A stretch of 64,000 bases of DNA from an uncultured Alistipes sp. Its GTDB lineage: Bacteria > Bacteroidota > Bacteroidia > Bacteroidales > Rikenellaceae. The notes beneath the pieces were generated by a model. The model made no database searches, had not been told where the DNA came from, and saw nothing but the letters and a program-made list of their open reading frames with translations. The position numbers and the translations under genes are program-made. Numbering within the stretch: position 1 is the first letter of the stretch; each line of letters starts with the position of its first letter. The DNA is taken from contig CAJTYA010000015.1 of NCBI GenBank assembly GCA_910583985.1, positions 1-64,000 of the forward strand. Direction: 5' to 3'. Shown here in pieces: positions 8,717 to 17,536 of this stretch.

Positions 8717-9457
8717 TTATCGTTCTGTCGGGGTTTTACGAAAGTGTCGTTCCAAGAGGTCGAATCCGATGCGGCCCTCGTAGATGGCCTTGCCCACCAC
8801 GACGCGGCGGAGTCCCTGCGCGTCGAGCGCTTCGATGTCGTCCCAAGAGGCGATTCCTCCGCTCACGACGATGTCGATCTCCGGGAATTTCCGCTGGAGC
8901 CGCGTGTAGAGCGGGATCGACGGACCGGAGAGCATGCCGTCGCGGGCGATGTCCGTGCAGATCGTTTCGCGGAGTCCCGCCGTGCGGAAGCGTTCGATGA
9001 GGGCGTCCACGTCCGTTGCGGAGGATTCCTGCCAGCCGTGGATGGCGATCCGTCCGTCGCGGGTGTCGGCGCCGAGGATCATGCGTTCGGGGCCGAATTC
9101 GCCGAGCCACCGTTCGAAAAGTTCCGGACGGGTTGCCGCGATGCTGCCGCAGATGGCGCGTGAGGCGCCGCTGTCGAAGACGGCGCGCAGGGCCTCGGCG
9201 CTTTTGATGCCGCCGCCGTACTGGACTTCGAGCGAGGTGCGCGTGCGGATGCGCTCCAGCGCGTGCAGGTTGACCGGGTGCGAGGCTTTCGCTCCGTCCA
9301 AATCGACCAGATGCAGCCTCCGTGCGCCGCAGGCCTCGTAGCGCAGGGCCGCTTCGAGCGGGTCCTTGTAGTAGACGGTGCGGCGTGCGTAGTCGCCTTG
9401 GGTCAGGCGGACGCATTCGCCGCCGATCATGTCGATGGCCGGAATGATTTCGATCAT
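8717..9457 (-). CDS. hisA: ProFAR isomerase HisA
   Basis: 246 residues from the ATG at 9457. This Amadori isomerase (step 4 of the pathway) is a barrel paralogue of HisF. The catalytic Asp9 is in IIPAIDMIGGECVRL and the second in CTDIARDGMLSGPS. The start was chosen over the much longer in-frame extension because the family begins with this beta strand. The ATG overlaps the hisH stop by 4 bases. Confidence 0.97.
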   Translation of the reverse strand: MIEIIPAIDMIGGECVRLTQGDYARRTVYYKDPLEAALRYEACGARRLHLVDLDGAKASHPVNLHALERIRTRTSLEVQYGGGIKSAEALRAVFDSGASRAICGSIAATRPELFERWLGEFGPERMILGADTRDGRIAIHGWQESSATDVDALIERFRTAGLRETICTDIARDGMLSGPSIPLYTRLQRKFPEIDIVVSGGIASWDDIEALDAQGLRRVVVGKAIYEGRIGFDLLERHFRKTPTER

Positions 9458-10035
9458 AGCGTGAGGAAGTTTTTGAGGATGCGTTCGCCCGCCGAAGCGC
9501 TCTTTTCGGGGTGGAACTGCGTCCCGTAGAAATTGCCGCGGCGGATGGCCGCGCTGAACGTTTCGCCGTAGGTCGTCGTGGCGATCGTGTCGCCGTTGAC
9601 GGTGGGGGCGTAGGAGTGGACGTAATAGACGTATTCGCCCGTCTGCATGCCTGCGAAAAGCGGGCTTTCGGGGCGCTCGATGCTGTCCCATCCCATGTGG
9701 GGCACCTTGAGCCCCGGTGCGTCGAGCCGCCGCACTTCGTTGTCGAAGATGCCGAGGCATTCGGTGTCGCCCTCCTCGCTGCGGCGGCAGAGCAGTTGCA
9801 CGCCGATGCAGATGCCCAGCACGGGCTGCCTGAGCGACCGGATCGTGTCGGGCAGTCCGCGCTCGCGCAGTTTCGCCATCGCGCGGGAGGCTTCGCCCAC
9901 GCCGGGCAGCAGCACGCGGTCGGCTGCGAGAATCTCTTCGGGGCGGGAGGTGACGGTGTAGGCGGCGCCGAGCCGTCCGAGCGCATTGGCCACGGAACGC
10001 AGGTTGCCGGTGTCGTAGTCGATGATCGCGATCAT
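9454..10035 (-). CDS. hisH: Imidazole glycerol phosphate synthase glutaminase subunit HisH
   Basis: 193 residues from ATG 10035. Class I glutamine amidotransferase that feeds ammonia to HisF. The catalytic triad is visible: Cys76 in GICIGVQLL, and His175 and Glu177 in TQFHPEKS. Both ends overlap neighbours by 4 bases (hisB upstream, hisA downstream). The start matches the family N-terminus IAIIDYDTGNLRSV. Confidence 0.97.
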   Translation of the reverse strand: MIAIIDYDTGNLRSVANALGRLGAAYTVTSRPEEILAADRVLLPGVGEASRAMAKLRERGLPDTIRSLRQPVLGICIGVQLLCRRSEEGDTECLGIFDNEVRRLDAPGLKVPHMGWDSIERPESPLFAGMQTGEYVYYVHSYAPTVNGDTIATTTYGETFSAAIRRGNFYGTQFHPEKSASAGERILKNFLTL

Positions 10036-11159
10036 AACATGCCTTTGCTGCTGGGTAATTCGAACCGGAAGCCGTTGCGGGCGACGGCCATGCGCACGGC
10101 ACGGGCGAACGCCTTGAAAACGCCTTCGATCTTGTGGTGTTCGTTCTCGCCCTCGGCCTCGATGCGGAGGTTGCAGCGGGCCGCGTCGGCGAAACTTTTG
10201 AAAAAGTGGCGGAACATCTCGGTCGGGACGTCGCCCACATACTCCCGCCGGAAGACGACGTCCCACCGGAAATCGATCCGGCCGCCGAAGTCGAGGAGCA
10301 CGGCGGCCCGGCATTCGTCCATCGGGAGGCAGAAGCCGTAGCGTTCGATGCCCAGTTTCGAGCCGAGCGCCCGATCGACGGCTTCGCCCAAGGCGATGGC
10401 CGTGTCTTCGATGGTATGGTGTTCGTCAACCTCCAGATCGCCTCGCACTTCGGCCACGAGCGAGACGCCCGCGTGGTGGACGATCTGTTCGAGCATGTGG
10501 TCGAAGAATTTCAGTCCCGTGTCGATGCGGCTGGGACCCTGTCCGTCCAGATCGAGGACGATGCGGATGTCGGTCTCGCGGGTCGTGCGGCGGATTTCGG
10601 CCGTGCGCTCTCCGGCCCGCAGGTAGGTCCATATTTCGTTCCAGTCGTCCGTGACCAGCGCGCAGACGTCGTCGAGCCCGTTTTTGCGGATCGTTTCCCT
10701 GCCTTCTGCCTTCGGGCGGAAGAGGATGCCTCTCGCTCCGAGGTTGCGGGCCAGCAGCATGTCGGTCGGTCGGTCGCCGATCACGTAGCAGGCGGACAGG
10801 TCGTAGTCGCCTCCCGTGTAGCGGCCGAACATGCCGATGCCCGGCTTGCGGGTCGGGGCGTGTTCTTCGGGCATCGTGGGGTCGATCAACACGTCGTCGA
10901 AGCGGACGCCTTCGCCCTCGAAGGTCCGCATCACCAGATCGTGGACGGGCCGGAAAGCCTCTTCGGGGAACGATTCCGTGCCCAATCCGTCTTGGTTCGA
11001 TGCCATCACCAGCTCGTAGTCGAGCCCTGCGATCCGGCTCATGGAGGTGATCGCGCCCGGCACGAAGGTCAGTTTCTCGAACGAATCGACCTGAAAGTCC
11101 GTCGGCGGCTCGACGATCAACGTGCCGTCGCGGTCGATGAAAAGCGCTCGTTTGCTCAT
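10032..11159 (-). CDS. hisB: Bifunctional histidinol-phosphatase / imidazoleglycerol-phosphate dehydratase HisB
   Basis: 375 residues from ATG 11159. The N-terminal HAD phosphatase (about 1-165) has the nucleophile motif FIDRDGT (Asp9, Asp11) and the distal GDRPTDM. The C-terminal dehydratase (about 190-375) has both metal-binding histidine motifs, HHTIEDT at about 247-253 and the second HHKIEG near the end, plus FFDHMLEQ. The loop that carries a Cys/His zinc site in E. coli HisB is here DPTMPEEHAPTRKP, without cysteine, so the phosphatase domain probably lacks that zinc. It overlaps hisC and hisH by 4 bases each. Confidence 0.96.
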   Translation of the reverse strand: MSKRALFIDRDGTLIVEPPTDFQVDSFEKLTFVPGAITSMSRIAGLDYELVMASNQDGLGTESFPEEAFRPVHDLVMRTFEGEGVRFDDVLIDPTMPEEHAPTRKPGIGMFGRYTGGDYDLSACYVIGDRPTDMLLARNLGARGILFRPKAEGRETIRKNGLDDVCALVTDDWNEIWTYLRAGERTAEIRRTTRETDIRIVLDLDGQGPSRIDTGLKFFDHMLEQIVHHAGVSLVAEVRGDLEVDEHHTIEDTAIALGEAVDRALGSKLGIERYGFCLPMDECRAAVLLDFGGRIDFRWDVVFRREYVGDVPTEMFRHFFKSFADAARCNLRIEAEGENEHHKIEGVFKAFARAVRMAVARNGFRFELPSSKGML

Positions 11160-12184
11160 GCTTGCAGGTTTTTGAAGATTTCGATCAACCGGTCGTTCTC
11201 CTCCGGCGTGCCCACGGTGATGCGCAGGCATCCCTCGCAGAGCGGCACGCGCGACCGGTCGCGGACGATCACGCCCGCTTCGATCAACTGTTCGTATATC
11301 GCTCCGGGATCGGACACCTCGACGAGCAGGAAATTGGCGTCGGAAGGGTGTATCCTGCGGACCGTCGGGGCCGGAGCGAGAGCGAGGGCCACCCTGCGGC
11401 GTTCGCGGCGGATTTCGTCCACCTCTCCGGCGATGCCGTGCCGCAGCTCTTCGAGCACGATCCGCTGCGTGACGACGTTGATGTTGTAGGGGTACTTCAC
11501 GCGACCCATCGTCCGGGCGATCTCCTCGCAGGCGAAGGCCAGCCCTAACCGCAGGCCCGCCATGCCCCACGCTTTGGAGAGCGTTTGCAGCACGACGAGG
11601 TTCGGAAATTCGTCCAAACGGCCCAGAAATCCGTCCTCTTCGGCGAAGTCGATGTAGGCTTCGTCGAGCACAACGATCCCGCCGAACGACCGGACGATCC
11701 GCTCGATCGTTTCGGCCGGGAAACAGTTGCCCGTGGGGTTGTTCGGCGAGCAGAGAAACAGCAGCCGCGTGTTGCTGTCCGCCGCGGCGAGCAGCCGGTC
11801 CGCATCGAGCGAGAAGTCCGTGGCGAGCGGCACTTCGCGCATTTCGACGTCGTTGATGGCGGCGGCCACCTTGTACATGCCGTAGGTCGGGACGATCGAG
11901 ACGGCATTGTGGCGGCCCGGTTCGCAGAAGAGGCGGAACACCAGATCGATGGGTTCGTCCGAACCGTTGCCGATGAAGATCTTTTCGGGGGCGATGCCCT
12001 TGATTTCGGCGATGCGCCGCTTGAGCGCTTTCTGGTGCGGATCGGGATAGCGGTTATAGCCGTTCTCGTAGGGACTCTCGTTGGCGTCGAGGTAGATGCC
12101 CAGTTCGCCCTCGTACTCGTCCCGCGCGGTGGAGTAGGGGGCGAGCGAGCGGATGTTGTCTCTCAGAAGCGTGCGTATGTCCAT
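11156..12184 (-). CDS. hisC: Histidinol-phosphate aminotransferase HisC
   Basis: 342 residues. PLP-dependent class I/II aminotransferase that turns imidazole acetol phosphate and glutamate into histidinol phosphate. The PLP-binding lysine is Lys204 in TLSKAWGMAGLRLG. Other hallmarks are LDANESPY near the N-terminus, CSPNNPTGN, and VVLDEAYIDF. It starts 4 bases after the hisD stop and overlaps hisB by 4 bases. Confidence 0.96.
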   Translation of the reverse strand: MDIRTLLRDNIRSLAPYSTARDEYEGELGIYLDANESPYENGYNRYPDPHQKALKRRIAEIKGIAPEKIFIGNGSDEPIDLVFRLFCEPGRHNAVSIVPTYGMYKVAAAINDVEMREVPLATDFSLDADRLLAAADSNTRLLFLCSPNNPTGNCFPAETIERIVRSFGGIVVLDEAYIDFAEEDGFLGRLDEFPNLVVLQTLSKAWGMAGLRLGLAFACEEIARTMGRVKYPYNINVVTQRIVLEELRHGIAGEVDEIRRERRRVALALAPAPTVRRIHPSDANFLLVEVSDPGAIYEQLIEAGVIVRDRSRVPLCEGCLRITVGTPEENDRLIEIFKNLQA

Positions 12185-12188
12185 GTCG

Positions 12189-13472
12189 TTATCGTGTTTT
12201 CAGCCGCACCGACACGGCGTTGCGGTGGGCGTCCAGCCCTTCGGCCGAGGCCATCGTCTCGATGAGGGGACCGATGCCGCGCAGCCCTTCGGGCGAAATT
12301 TCCTGAAAGGTGATCTTCCGGGTGAAGCTGTCGAGGTTCACGCCGCTGAACGAACGGGCCCAGCCGTAGGTCGGAAGCGTGTGGTTGGTGCCCGAAGCGT
12401 AGTCGCCCGCGCTTTCGGGGGTATAGTTGCCGATGAAGACGCTGCCGGCGGCCGTGATGCGCTCGGCGACGGCCCACGGGTCTTTCATCGAAATGATAAG
12501 GTGCTCCGGCGCGTAGGCGTTGCTGAAGTCGATCAGATCGTCGGGCGAATCCATGACGACGATCCGGCTGTTGTCGAGCGCCCGGAGGGCGATCCCGGCG
12601 CGGGGCAGGGCCTCGGTCTGCCGCTTCACCTCGCGCATCACCTGCTGGGCGACGCTCAGCGAGGGCGTGAGCAGGACGACCTGCGAATCGGGACCGTGTT
12701 CGGCCTGCGAGAGCAGGTCTGCCGCGACGAATTCGGGCACGGCCGTCGAGTCGGCCATGACCAGCACTTCCGAGGGACCCGCAGGCATGTCGATGGCGAC
12801 GGTCGAGGAGGCGACGGCCTGTTTGGCTGCGGTGACGTACTGGTTGCCGGGGCCGAAAATCTTGTCCGCCTTGGGAATGCTTCGCGTACCGTAGGCCATC
12901 GCGGCGATGGCTTGAGCGCCTCCGACCTTGAAGATGCGCGTCACGCCGGCCACCGAGGCGGCGTAGAGGATGGCCGGGGCGATCTTGCCGTCCTTGCCCG
13001 GAGGCGTGCACAGCACGATCTGCGGACATCCCGCCACGCGGGCCGGCACGGCGAGCATCAACACGGTCGAAAAGAGCGGGGCCGTGCCGCCCGGCACGTA
13101 AAGCCCCACGCGCCGGATGGGTACGGCCCGTTGCAGGCATCGCACGCCCGGCGCCGTTTCGACTTCGACCGCCTCGCTTCGCTGGGCGGCATGGAACGTT
13201 TCGATGTTCCGCGCGGCGGCGGCGACGGCCCGTTTGAGTCCGTCGGGTACGAGCCGCGTCGCTTCGGCGATTTCGTCGGGCATGACTTCGACCGACGACA
13301 ACTTCACGCCGTCGATCTGTTCGGTCAGCCGCAACAGGGCCGCATCGCCTTCCTCGCACACGGCTTCGAGGATGGCCTCGACCCTCGGACCGATCACGGA
13401 CCGGTCGATCTGGGGCCGTCGCAACAGCGCGTCCCACTGCCGGGGATCGGGGTTGACGATCGTTTCCATCAT
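12189..13472 (-). CDS. hisD: Histidinol dehydrogenase HisD
   Basis: 427 residues from ATG 13472, the normal length. Zinc- and NAD-dependent enzyme for the last two oxidation steps from histidinol to histidine. Visible motifs include the zinc/substrate region AEHGPDSQVVLL, the catalytic Glu-His in NAYAPEHLII, and TNHTLPTYGWARSFSGV. The first ATG overlaps the hisG stop (ATGA). A second ATG directly follows at 13469. The long open extension upstream is antisense-like and lies inside hisG, so it was not used. Confidence 0.96.
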   Translation of the reverse strand: MMETIVNPDPRQWDALLRRPQIDRSVIGPRVEAILEAVCEEGDAALLRLTEQIDGVKLSSVEVMPDEIAEATRLVPDGLKRAVAAAARNIETFHAAQRSEAVEVETAPGVRCLQRAVPIRRVGLYVPGGTAPLFSTVLMLAVPARVAGCPQIVLCTPPGKDGKIAPAILYAASVAGVTRIFKVGGAQAIAAMAYGTRSIPKADKIFGPGNQYVTAAKQAVASSTVAIDMPAGPSEVLVMADSTAVPEFVAADLLSQAEHGPDSQVVLLTPSLSVAQQVMREVKRQTEALPRAGIALRALDNSRIVVMDSPDDLIDFSNAYAPEHLIISMKDPWAVAERITAAGSVFIGNYTPESAGDYASGTNHTLPTYGWARSFSGVNLDSFTRKITFQEISPEGLRGIGPLIETMASAEGLDAHRNAVSVRLKTR

Positions 13473-14320
13473 CGGATCATTTTTTCGAGTGAGAGAACCA
13501 GTATGTCTTCGGCGCCGATGGCTTTGAGCTGTTCGATCTTCGTCCACAGCTCTTTTTCGTTGATGACCACATGGATGGAGCTCCATCCCTCCTGCGCCAG
13601 CGGCAGGATCGTGGGGCTCTTCATGCCGGGCAGGATGCGGATCGCGTCGGGAATCTTTTCGTGCGGCAGGTTCAGCAGCACGTATTTCATGCCCCGGCTG
13701 CGCTCCACGGCTTCGATGCGGAAAAGCAACTGCGCGAGCAGTTGGCGCTTCTCCTCGTCCAACGTGCGGCCGGCGACGAGCACCGCTTCCGAGTACAGCG
13801 CTGTTTCCACCTCCCGGAGTCCGTTGGTGACGAGCGTGCCGCCGGAGCTGACGATGTCGAAGATGGCGTCGGCCATCCCCACCGAGGGCGCGATTTCGAC
13901 CGATCCGGCGATCTCGTGGATTTCGGCTTCGATGCCGTTCTTTGCGAAGAAGCGCGACAGGATGGCCGGGTAGGACGTGGCGATGCGTTTGCCGTTGAAA
14001 TATCCGAGGCCATCGTATGCTTCCGCTTTGGGAATGGCCAGCGAGAGACGGCATTTGCCGAAGCCCAGCGCGTGGACGGTTTCGACGTCGAACCCTTTTT
14101 CCTCCACCTCGTTCAGGCCCACGATGCCCGCGTCGGCCACGCCCATCGAGACGGCCTGCGGAATGTCGTCGTCCCGTAGGTAGAGCACTTCGAGCGGAAA
14201 GTCGCCGCTGCGGGCCAGCAGCTTGCGTTTGCCGTTTTCGATGGATACGCCTGCCTCGGAGAGCAGTTCGAGGCTCTCCTCGTTGAGTCGGCCCTTGGCC
14301 TGAATCGCGATTCTCAACAT
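13469..14320 (-). CDS. hisG: ATP phosphoribosyltransferase HisG, long form
   Basis: 283 residues. First and committed step of histidine synthesis (ATP plus PRPP). The length, with a C-terminal ACT-like domain from about residue 210 (from MKYVLLNLPHEKIPD onward), marks the homohexameric HisG_L form that is inhibited by histidine and needs no HisZ. The PRPP-loop equivalent is EIAGSVEIAPSVGMADAIFD, followed by VSSGGTL. First structural gene of the operon, about 36 bases downstream of the attenuator terminator. Confidence 0.97.
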   Translation of the reverse strand: MLRIAIQAKGRLNEESLELLSEAGVSIENGKRKLLARSGDFPLEVLYLRDDDIPQAVSMGVADAGIVGLNEVEEKGFDVETVHALGFGKCRLSLAIPKAEAYDGLGYFNGKRIATSYPAILSRFFAKNGIEAEIHEIAGSVEIAPSVGMADAIFDIVSSGGTLVTNGLREVETALYSEAVLVAGRTLDEEKRQLLAQLLFRIEAVERSRGMKYVLLNLPHEKIPDAIRILPGMKSPTILPLAQEGWSSIHVVINEKELWTKIEQLKAIGAEDILVLSLEKMIR

Positions 14321-14355
14321 ATTCTTGTCGTTTAAAGTTTTGTCGTGACCGGTCG

Positions 14356-14391
14356 AAAAAAGAGGCTCACCTTTGTCGGGTAAGCCTCTTT
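14356..14391 (-). terminator. Attenuator terminator of the his operon
   Basis: On the minus strand a 13-bp stem (arms 14391-14379 and 14371-14359, one G-U pair) closes a 7-base loop and is followed by six T (14361-14356). It lies between the leader peptide and hisG, inside the transcribed leader, so it must be passed for the operon to be expressed. Its upstream arm (14386-14379, GGCTTACC) can also pair with 14436-14429 (GGTAGGCT), which overlaps the leader stop codon: 8 pairs including two G-U. That gives mutually exclusive terminator and antiterminator forms. Confidence 0.85.
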
Positions 14392-14428
14392 ATGAATATC
14401 TCGTTTCGCATTCGGATATACACCGCAC

Positions 14429-14436
14429 AGCCTACC
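14429..14436 (-). promoter_or_regulatory. Antiterminator 5' arm of the his attenuator
   Basis: GGTAGGCT overlaps the TAG stop of the leader peptide and is complementary to the 5' arm of the attenuator terminator. A ribosome that finishes the leader peptide would cover it and allow termination. A ribosome stalled at the His codons 15-35 bases upstream would leave it free to pair. This is inference from base pairing. Confidence 0.7.
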
Positions 14437-14485
14437 GTGTCGGACGGGAGTGATGATGGCGGTGATGATGGAACGACGAATACAT
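14432..14485 (-). CDS. hisL: His operon leader peptide (17 residues, six His)
   Basis: ATG at 14485, TAG at 14434-14432. The product reads MYSSFHHHRHHHSRPTR, with six His codons among seven consecutive codons (6-12). It starts about 22 bases after the -7 promoter box of the his operon and ends 40 bases before the attenuator terminator. A run of His codons placed exactly between promoter and terminator of the his operon is the classical design of translation-coupled attenuation, known best from Salmonella and E. coli. A longer frame across the same bases was rejected because it runs through the promoter and has no such property. Confidence 0.88.
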   Translation of the reverse strand: MYSSFHHHRHHHSRPTR

Positions 14486-14506
14486 GGTTTTTCTTTTCGT
14501 ATGTCG

Positions 14507-14514
14507 CAAAGGTA
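14507..14514 (-). promoter_or_regulatory. -7 promoter box TACCTTTG of the his operon
   Basis: Exact TAnnTTTG match, 21 bases upstream of the leader peptide ATG. No convincing -33 element was seen. Confidence 0.7.
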
Positions 14515-14637
14515 ATCCAATAATCTGAAAAATGAACTCCTTGTCGAATATTTAACGAAAAAACGGTTTCCGCTGAAAACTTTTCGAAAAGCTTCTCCGT
14601 GCCGGTACCCGCGACGGCGTGCGTCTTTCCCCGGAAC

Positions 14638-16707
14638 TCATTCGGCCGCCGGACGATAGCGGAGCAGCTGCGAACCCGGCTTTTGTCCGATCTTCAGCGC
14701 AAGACCCGACGCGAGGGCGTCGCCCCGAAGCGTGACGAGCGAGCCGGAGCCCTCGTCGAGCAGTTCGTAACGCCGTGCGGGATCGAGGCCGCGGAGCCGG
14801 ACGCGGATCGTCTCTTCGGGGTTGTCCTTGCGGCGGAACGCTACGACGAGGCCCGTGTCGTCCGAGGGCCTGTGCAACTGGTAGGCCAGCCAGACGTCGT
14901 CGCCGGTCAGGTCGCCGAACCCGGTCAGCGGGTAATAGTCTTCTCTGAAGTAGGGGCTCAGTTCGCGGTATTTCTCCATCCGGGCCTGCATGTCGGCGAT
15001 GAGGATCTTGGGGTCGAACACGTTCCAGTTCAGTACCATCGCTCCGCTCATGAACGAATGCAGACTGTAATCGTCCGTCGTGTTGAGGCCGATGCCGTGT
15101 ATCGGGAGATAGAGGTTCAGCCCGTAGGTGTGGCATTGGCTGCCGGTGGCGTTGCCCTCGTAGTCGGTCCGCCACAGCGGGACGCTTCTCGACATCGTTT
15201 CGAGGTCGAGCCGGCGTCCGCCTCCGGCGCAGTTGTCGATCAGCAGGTTCGGAAAGCGGTCGAGCAGGTAGTCCCAGAATTTGTAAAGTCCTTCGACGTG
15301 GCGGATTTCCCGCATGCCGATCCGGCCCGGTTCGTCGAACGCATTCCAGAATGCGCCGGGATGGATGTTGCAGTCCTGCCGGTAGTAGTCGATGCCGTTT
15401 TGTTCGATGATGTCGCCGATTTGCCGGCAGACCCATTCGCAGGCCTCCGGATTGCCCAAATCGAGCAGCGAGATCGGGTTGTCGGGAAAGCGGAGCAGCC
15501 ATTCGGGGCGGTTGCGCTCCAGCCAACTGCCCCGGTAGACGCGTTCGGGTTCGAACCACACCATGAACTTGGCCCCGATGCGGTGGGCGGCTTCCGACAT
15601 GCGGCGGAAGCCGTCGGGGAAGCGTTCGGCGTCCACTTCCTGCGTGCCGGCCCCTTCGGTGTAGTTGGACGGGTAGCCCGTGCCCGCAGCCCATCCGGCG
15701 TCGAGCCAGAAAATGTCGGGCCGGAGGTTGAAGTAACGGTAGCGGTCGATGAACGAGAGCGCCTGCGCTTCGGTCAGGCAACTGCTCGGCAGGGCGCAGG
15801 GGGCTGCGTTGGGTGCGGCGCTGAAGCTGGCGCTCAGCAGGCCGGTTGCCGGTTCGCGCGCGATGCGGGGCGTGTGGTGCGCGAGCATGAAGCGGCGGAA
15901 AGCGTTGTGTCCCGCCAGAAAATCGTCGTCCTGCCAGAAGAGCAGGCACACTTGCGGCAGACGGATCGACTCGCCGGGATAGAGAAACGTTTCGAGATGT
16001 TCCAACCCGACGGAACACGCGGCGGCATCCGTCGCGGGCTGCGAAAATTCGGCGTACCAGTTTCCGGTCCATCCGACGGCGATCATCGCGCCGGCCCCGT
16101 CGGGCCCTTCGAGGTTGTAGAACGGAAAGGCCGTGCGGTCCGACGAGCGTCCTCCCTCCGGCGTGAAATGCCGTACGGCCGCGCCGAGCGGGTCTATGAA
16201 CGGGCGGAAGTCCTGTACGCCCTCCTGATAGTGGCTCCCCTTGGCGTGGTGCAGCCTGAAGGGGGCTTCGCTCCGCGAGCGGAACGAGAGGTCCATCGCC
16301 CTGACCTGTTCGAGCGTCGCCGAGTTCGCATCCGACGTGTTGACGAAGTGCAGCGTCCATTCCACGGCATCGAAATCGCGGAAGCCCTTGACATGGCATT
16401 CGGCTTTCAGTCCTCCCTCCGGATCGAGGTAGTCGAACCGGTATTCGACGGTCTGCGGATCGTCGCCGGGCAGCTTCGTGGCCGTGTATTCCCATCGGCG
16501 GATGAAATCCTGCGACGGGCGTCCGTCGTAGACGAACGAGAAGGGCGGCGTTTTGCCTTTGGCGAACGTCCGGGCGATCCATGCTTCCGCATCGGGAACG
16601 TCGTCGATGCGTCGCGTCGACTGGGCCGGGCCCGAAAGGGGAGTCGCCAGCAACGTTGCGGCGGTCAGCAGGGTGAGGGTCAGGCGGTGAAGATTCGTTT
16701 TTTTCAT
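14638..16707 (-). CDS. GH36-type alpha-galactosidase, secreted
   Basis: 689 residues. A signal peptide (about 1-29, ending SGPAQS) directs it to the periplasm or surface. An N-terminal beta-sandwich domain (about 30-280) precedes the barrel. Family GH36/clan GH-D hallmarks are WLDAGW at about 335-340, MVWFEPERV at 382-390, the nucleophile Asp445 in YYRQDCNIHP, and the acid/base Asp501 in DNCAGGGRRLD. It should hydrolyse alpha-galactosides such as raffinose-type sugars or glycan termini; exact substrate unknown. It starts 36 bases after the phosphopantetheinyl transferase stop, so the two may be cotranscribed although their functions are unrelated. Confidence 0.9.
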   Translation of the reverse strand: MKKTNLHRLTLTLLTAATLLATPLSGPAQSTRRIDDVPDAEAWIARTFAKGKTPPFSFVYDGRPSQDFIRRWEYTATKLPGDDPQTVEYRFDYLDPEGGLKAECHVKGFRDFDAVEWTLHFVNTSDANSATLEQVRAMDLSFRSRSEAPFRLHHAKGSHYQEGVQDFRPFIDPLGAAVRHFTPEGGRSSDRTAFPFYNLEGPDGAGAMIAVGWTGNWYAEFSQPATDAAACSVGLEHLETFLYPGESIRLPQVCLLFWQDDDFLAGHNAFRRFMLAHHTPRIAREPATGLLSASFSAAPNAAPCALPSSCLTEAQALSFIDRYRYFNLRPDIFWLDAGWAAGTGYPSNYTEGAGTQEVDAERFPDGFRRMSEAAHRIGAKFMVWFEPERVYRGSWLERNRPEWLLRFPDNPISLLDLGNPEACEWVCRQIGDIIEQNGIDYYRQDCNIHPGAFWNAFDEPGRIGMREIRHVEGLYKFWDYLLDRFPNLLIDNCAGGGRRLDLETMSRSVPLWRTDYEGNATGSQCHTYGLNLYLPIHGIGLNTTDDYSLHSFMSGAMVLNWNVFDPKILIADMQARMEKYRELSPYFREDYYPLTGFGDLTGDDVWLAYQLHRPSDDTGLVVAFRRKDNPEETIRVRLRGLDPARRYELLDEGSGSLVTLRGDALASGLALKIGQKPGSQLLRYRPAAE

Positions 16708-16743
16708 ATCGGGTTTAAGTAAGTATTCGTATTTCGAAGGGTT

Positions 16744-17355
16744 TCACTCCCTCTCCGCCGCCCCGAAGACGATATGGAGTTCCTCGTGCGGGATCGTTCC
16801 TAACCTGAACGGCTTCCCCGCGACGGTGCTGTGTATCGACGGCCCGCAAAGATCGAAGCCCGCGATGCGGATGTCGCGCAGCAGGTCCGTGCGTTTCCCT
16901 CCGGCGAGTTTATAGAGCGTCTCTTTGGCGCACCAGACGAGACCGGGCGACAGGGCGCCTGCCGTTTCGGCGCACAGCGCTTCTTCTTCGGGAGAGAGGT
17001 AGCGGCGGGCGGCCCGGAGAAAGTCGCGCTCCTTGCGTTCGATGTCCACGGCGCAGGCGCTCTTCGCGACGAAGACGGCGGCGTAGCCTTCCGTGTGGCT
17101 GACGCCGATGCGCAGAGCGTTCCCGATGGCCGGAGCTCCGTCGGGCAGGTAGAACGGTTCGGCCTCCGGGACGATCTGCCGGAGCGCCGCATGCCAGGCC
17201 AGCCACTCCCGCCGTCGGCTCTCGGAGGAGAACCGTTCGGCAGCATAAGCGCATTCGCCGGCCGTGCAGAGCGTTCGGAGTTCGGCTTCGGTCTCGTCGG
17301 TTTTCCACAGCGCGACCGTGCCGTGCGGCAGGTCGAATCGGTCGGAGAGCGGCAT
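16744..17355 (-). CDS. 4'-phosphopantetheinyl transferase superfamily protein
   Basis: 203 residues from ATG 17355. It would transfer phosphopantetheine from CoA to acyl or peptidyl carrier proteins. The two catalytic motifs are visible: AVDIERKERD (Mg-binding Asp and Glu) and WCAKETLYKL (the W-x-x-KE motif). The start at 17355 fits the Bacteroidales family, which begins PHGTVALWKTDETEAEL or similar. The frame is open to an ATG at 17487, but that extension looks unlike protein. Possible promoters are TATCTTCC at 17391-17398 and a better match at 17537-17544. Confidence 0.88.
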   Translation of the reverse strand: MPLSDRFDLPHGTVALWKTDETEAELRTLCTAGECAYAAERFSSESRRREWLAWHAALRQIVPEAEPFYLPDGAPAIGNALRIGVSHTEGYAAVFVAKSACAVDIERKERDFLRAARRYLSPEEEALCAETAGALSPGLVWCAKETLYKLAGGKRTDLLRDIRIAGFDLCGPSIHSTVAGKPFRLGTIPHEELHIVFGAAERE

Positions 17356-17536
17356 GGGGTCGTCGGTTTTAGCAAAAGGGTTTTCTGTCGGAAGATACGA
17401 ACAGACCGAGTGCGAAAACAAACCCGTTTGTTTTCGTCGGGGTGCGGTATCCGGGACGAAGTCGAAGATACGCTTGCGCGAGAGCAACGAGCGGACCTGC
17501 TCGCTTTTTGCCGCGCGGAAGTACCTAAGACGAAGC

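Noticed and set aside
14332..14520. 62-codon minus-strand frame over the his leader
   Set aside because: It starts inside the promoter box, runs through the attenuator and has no His run. The 17-codon frame with six His codons explains the region better.
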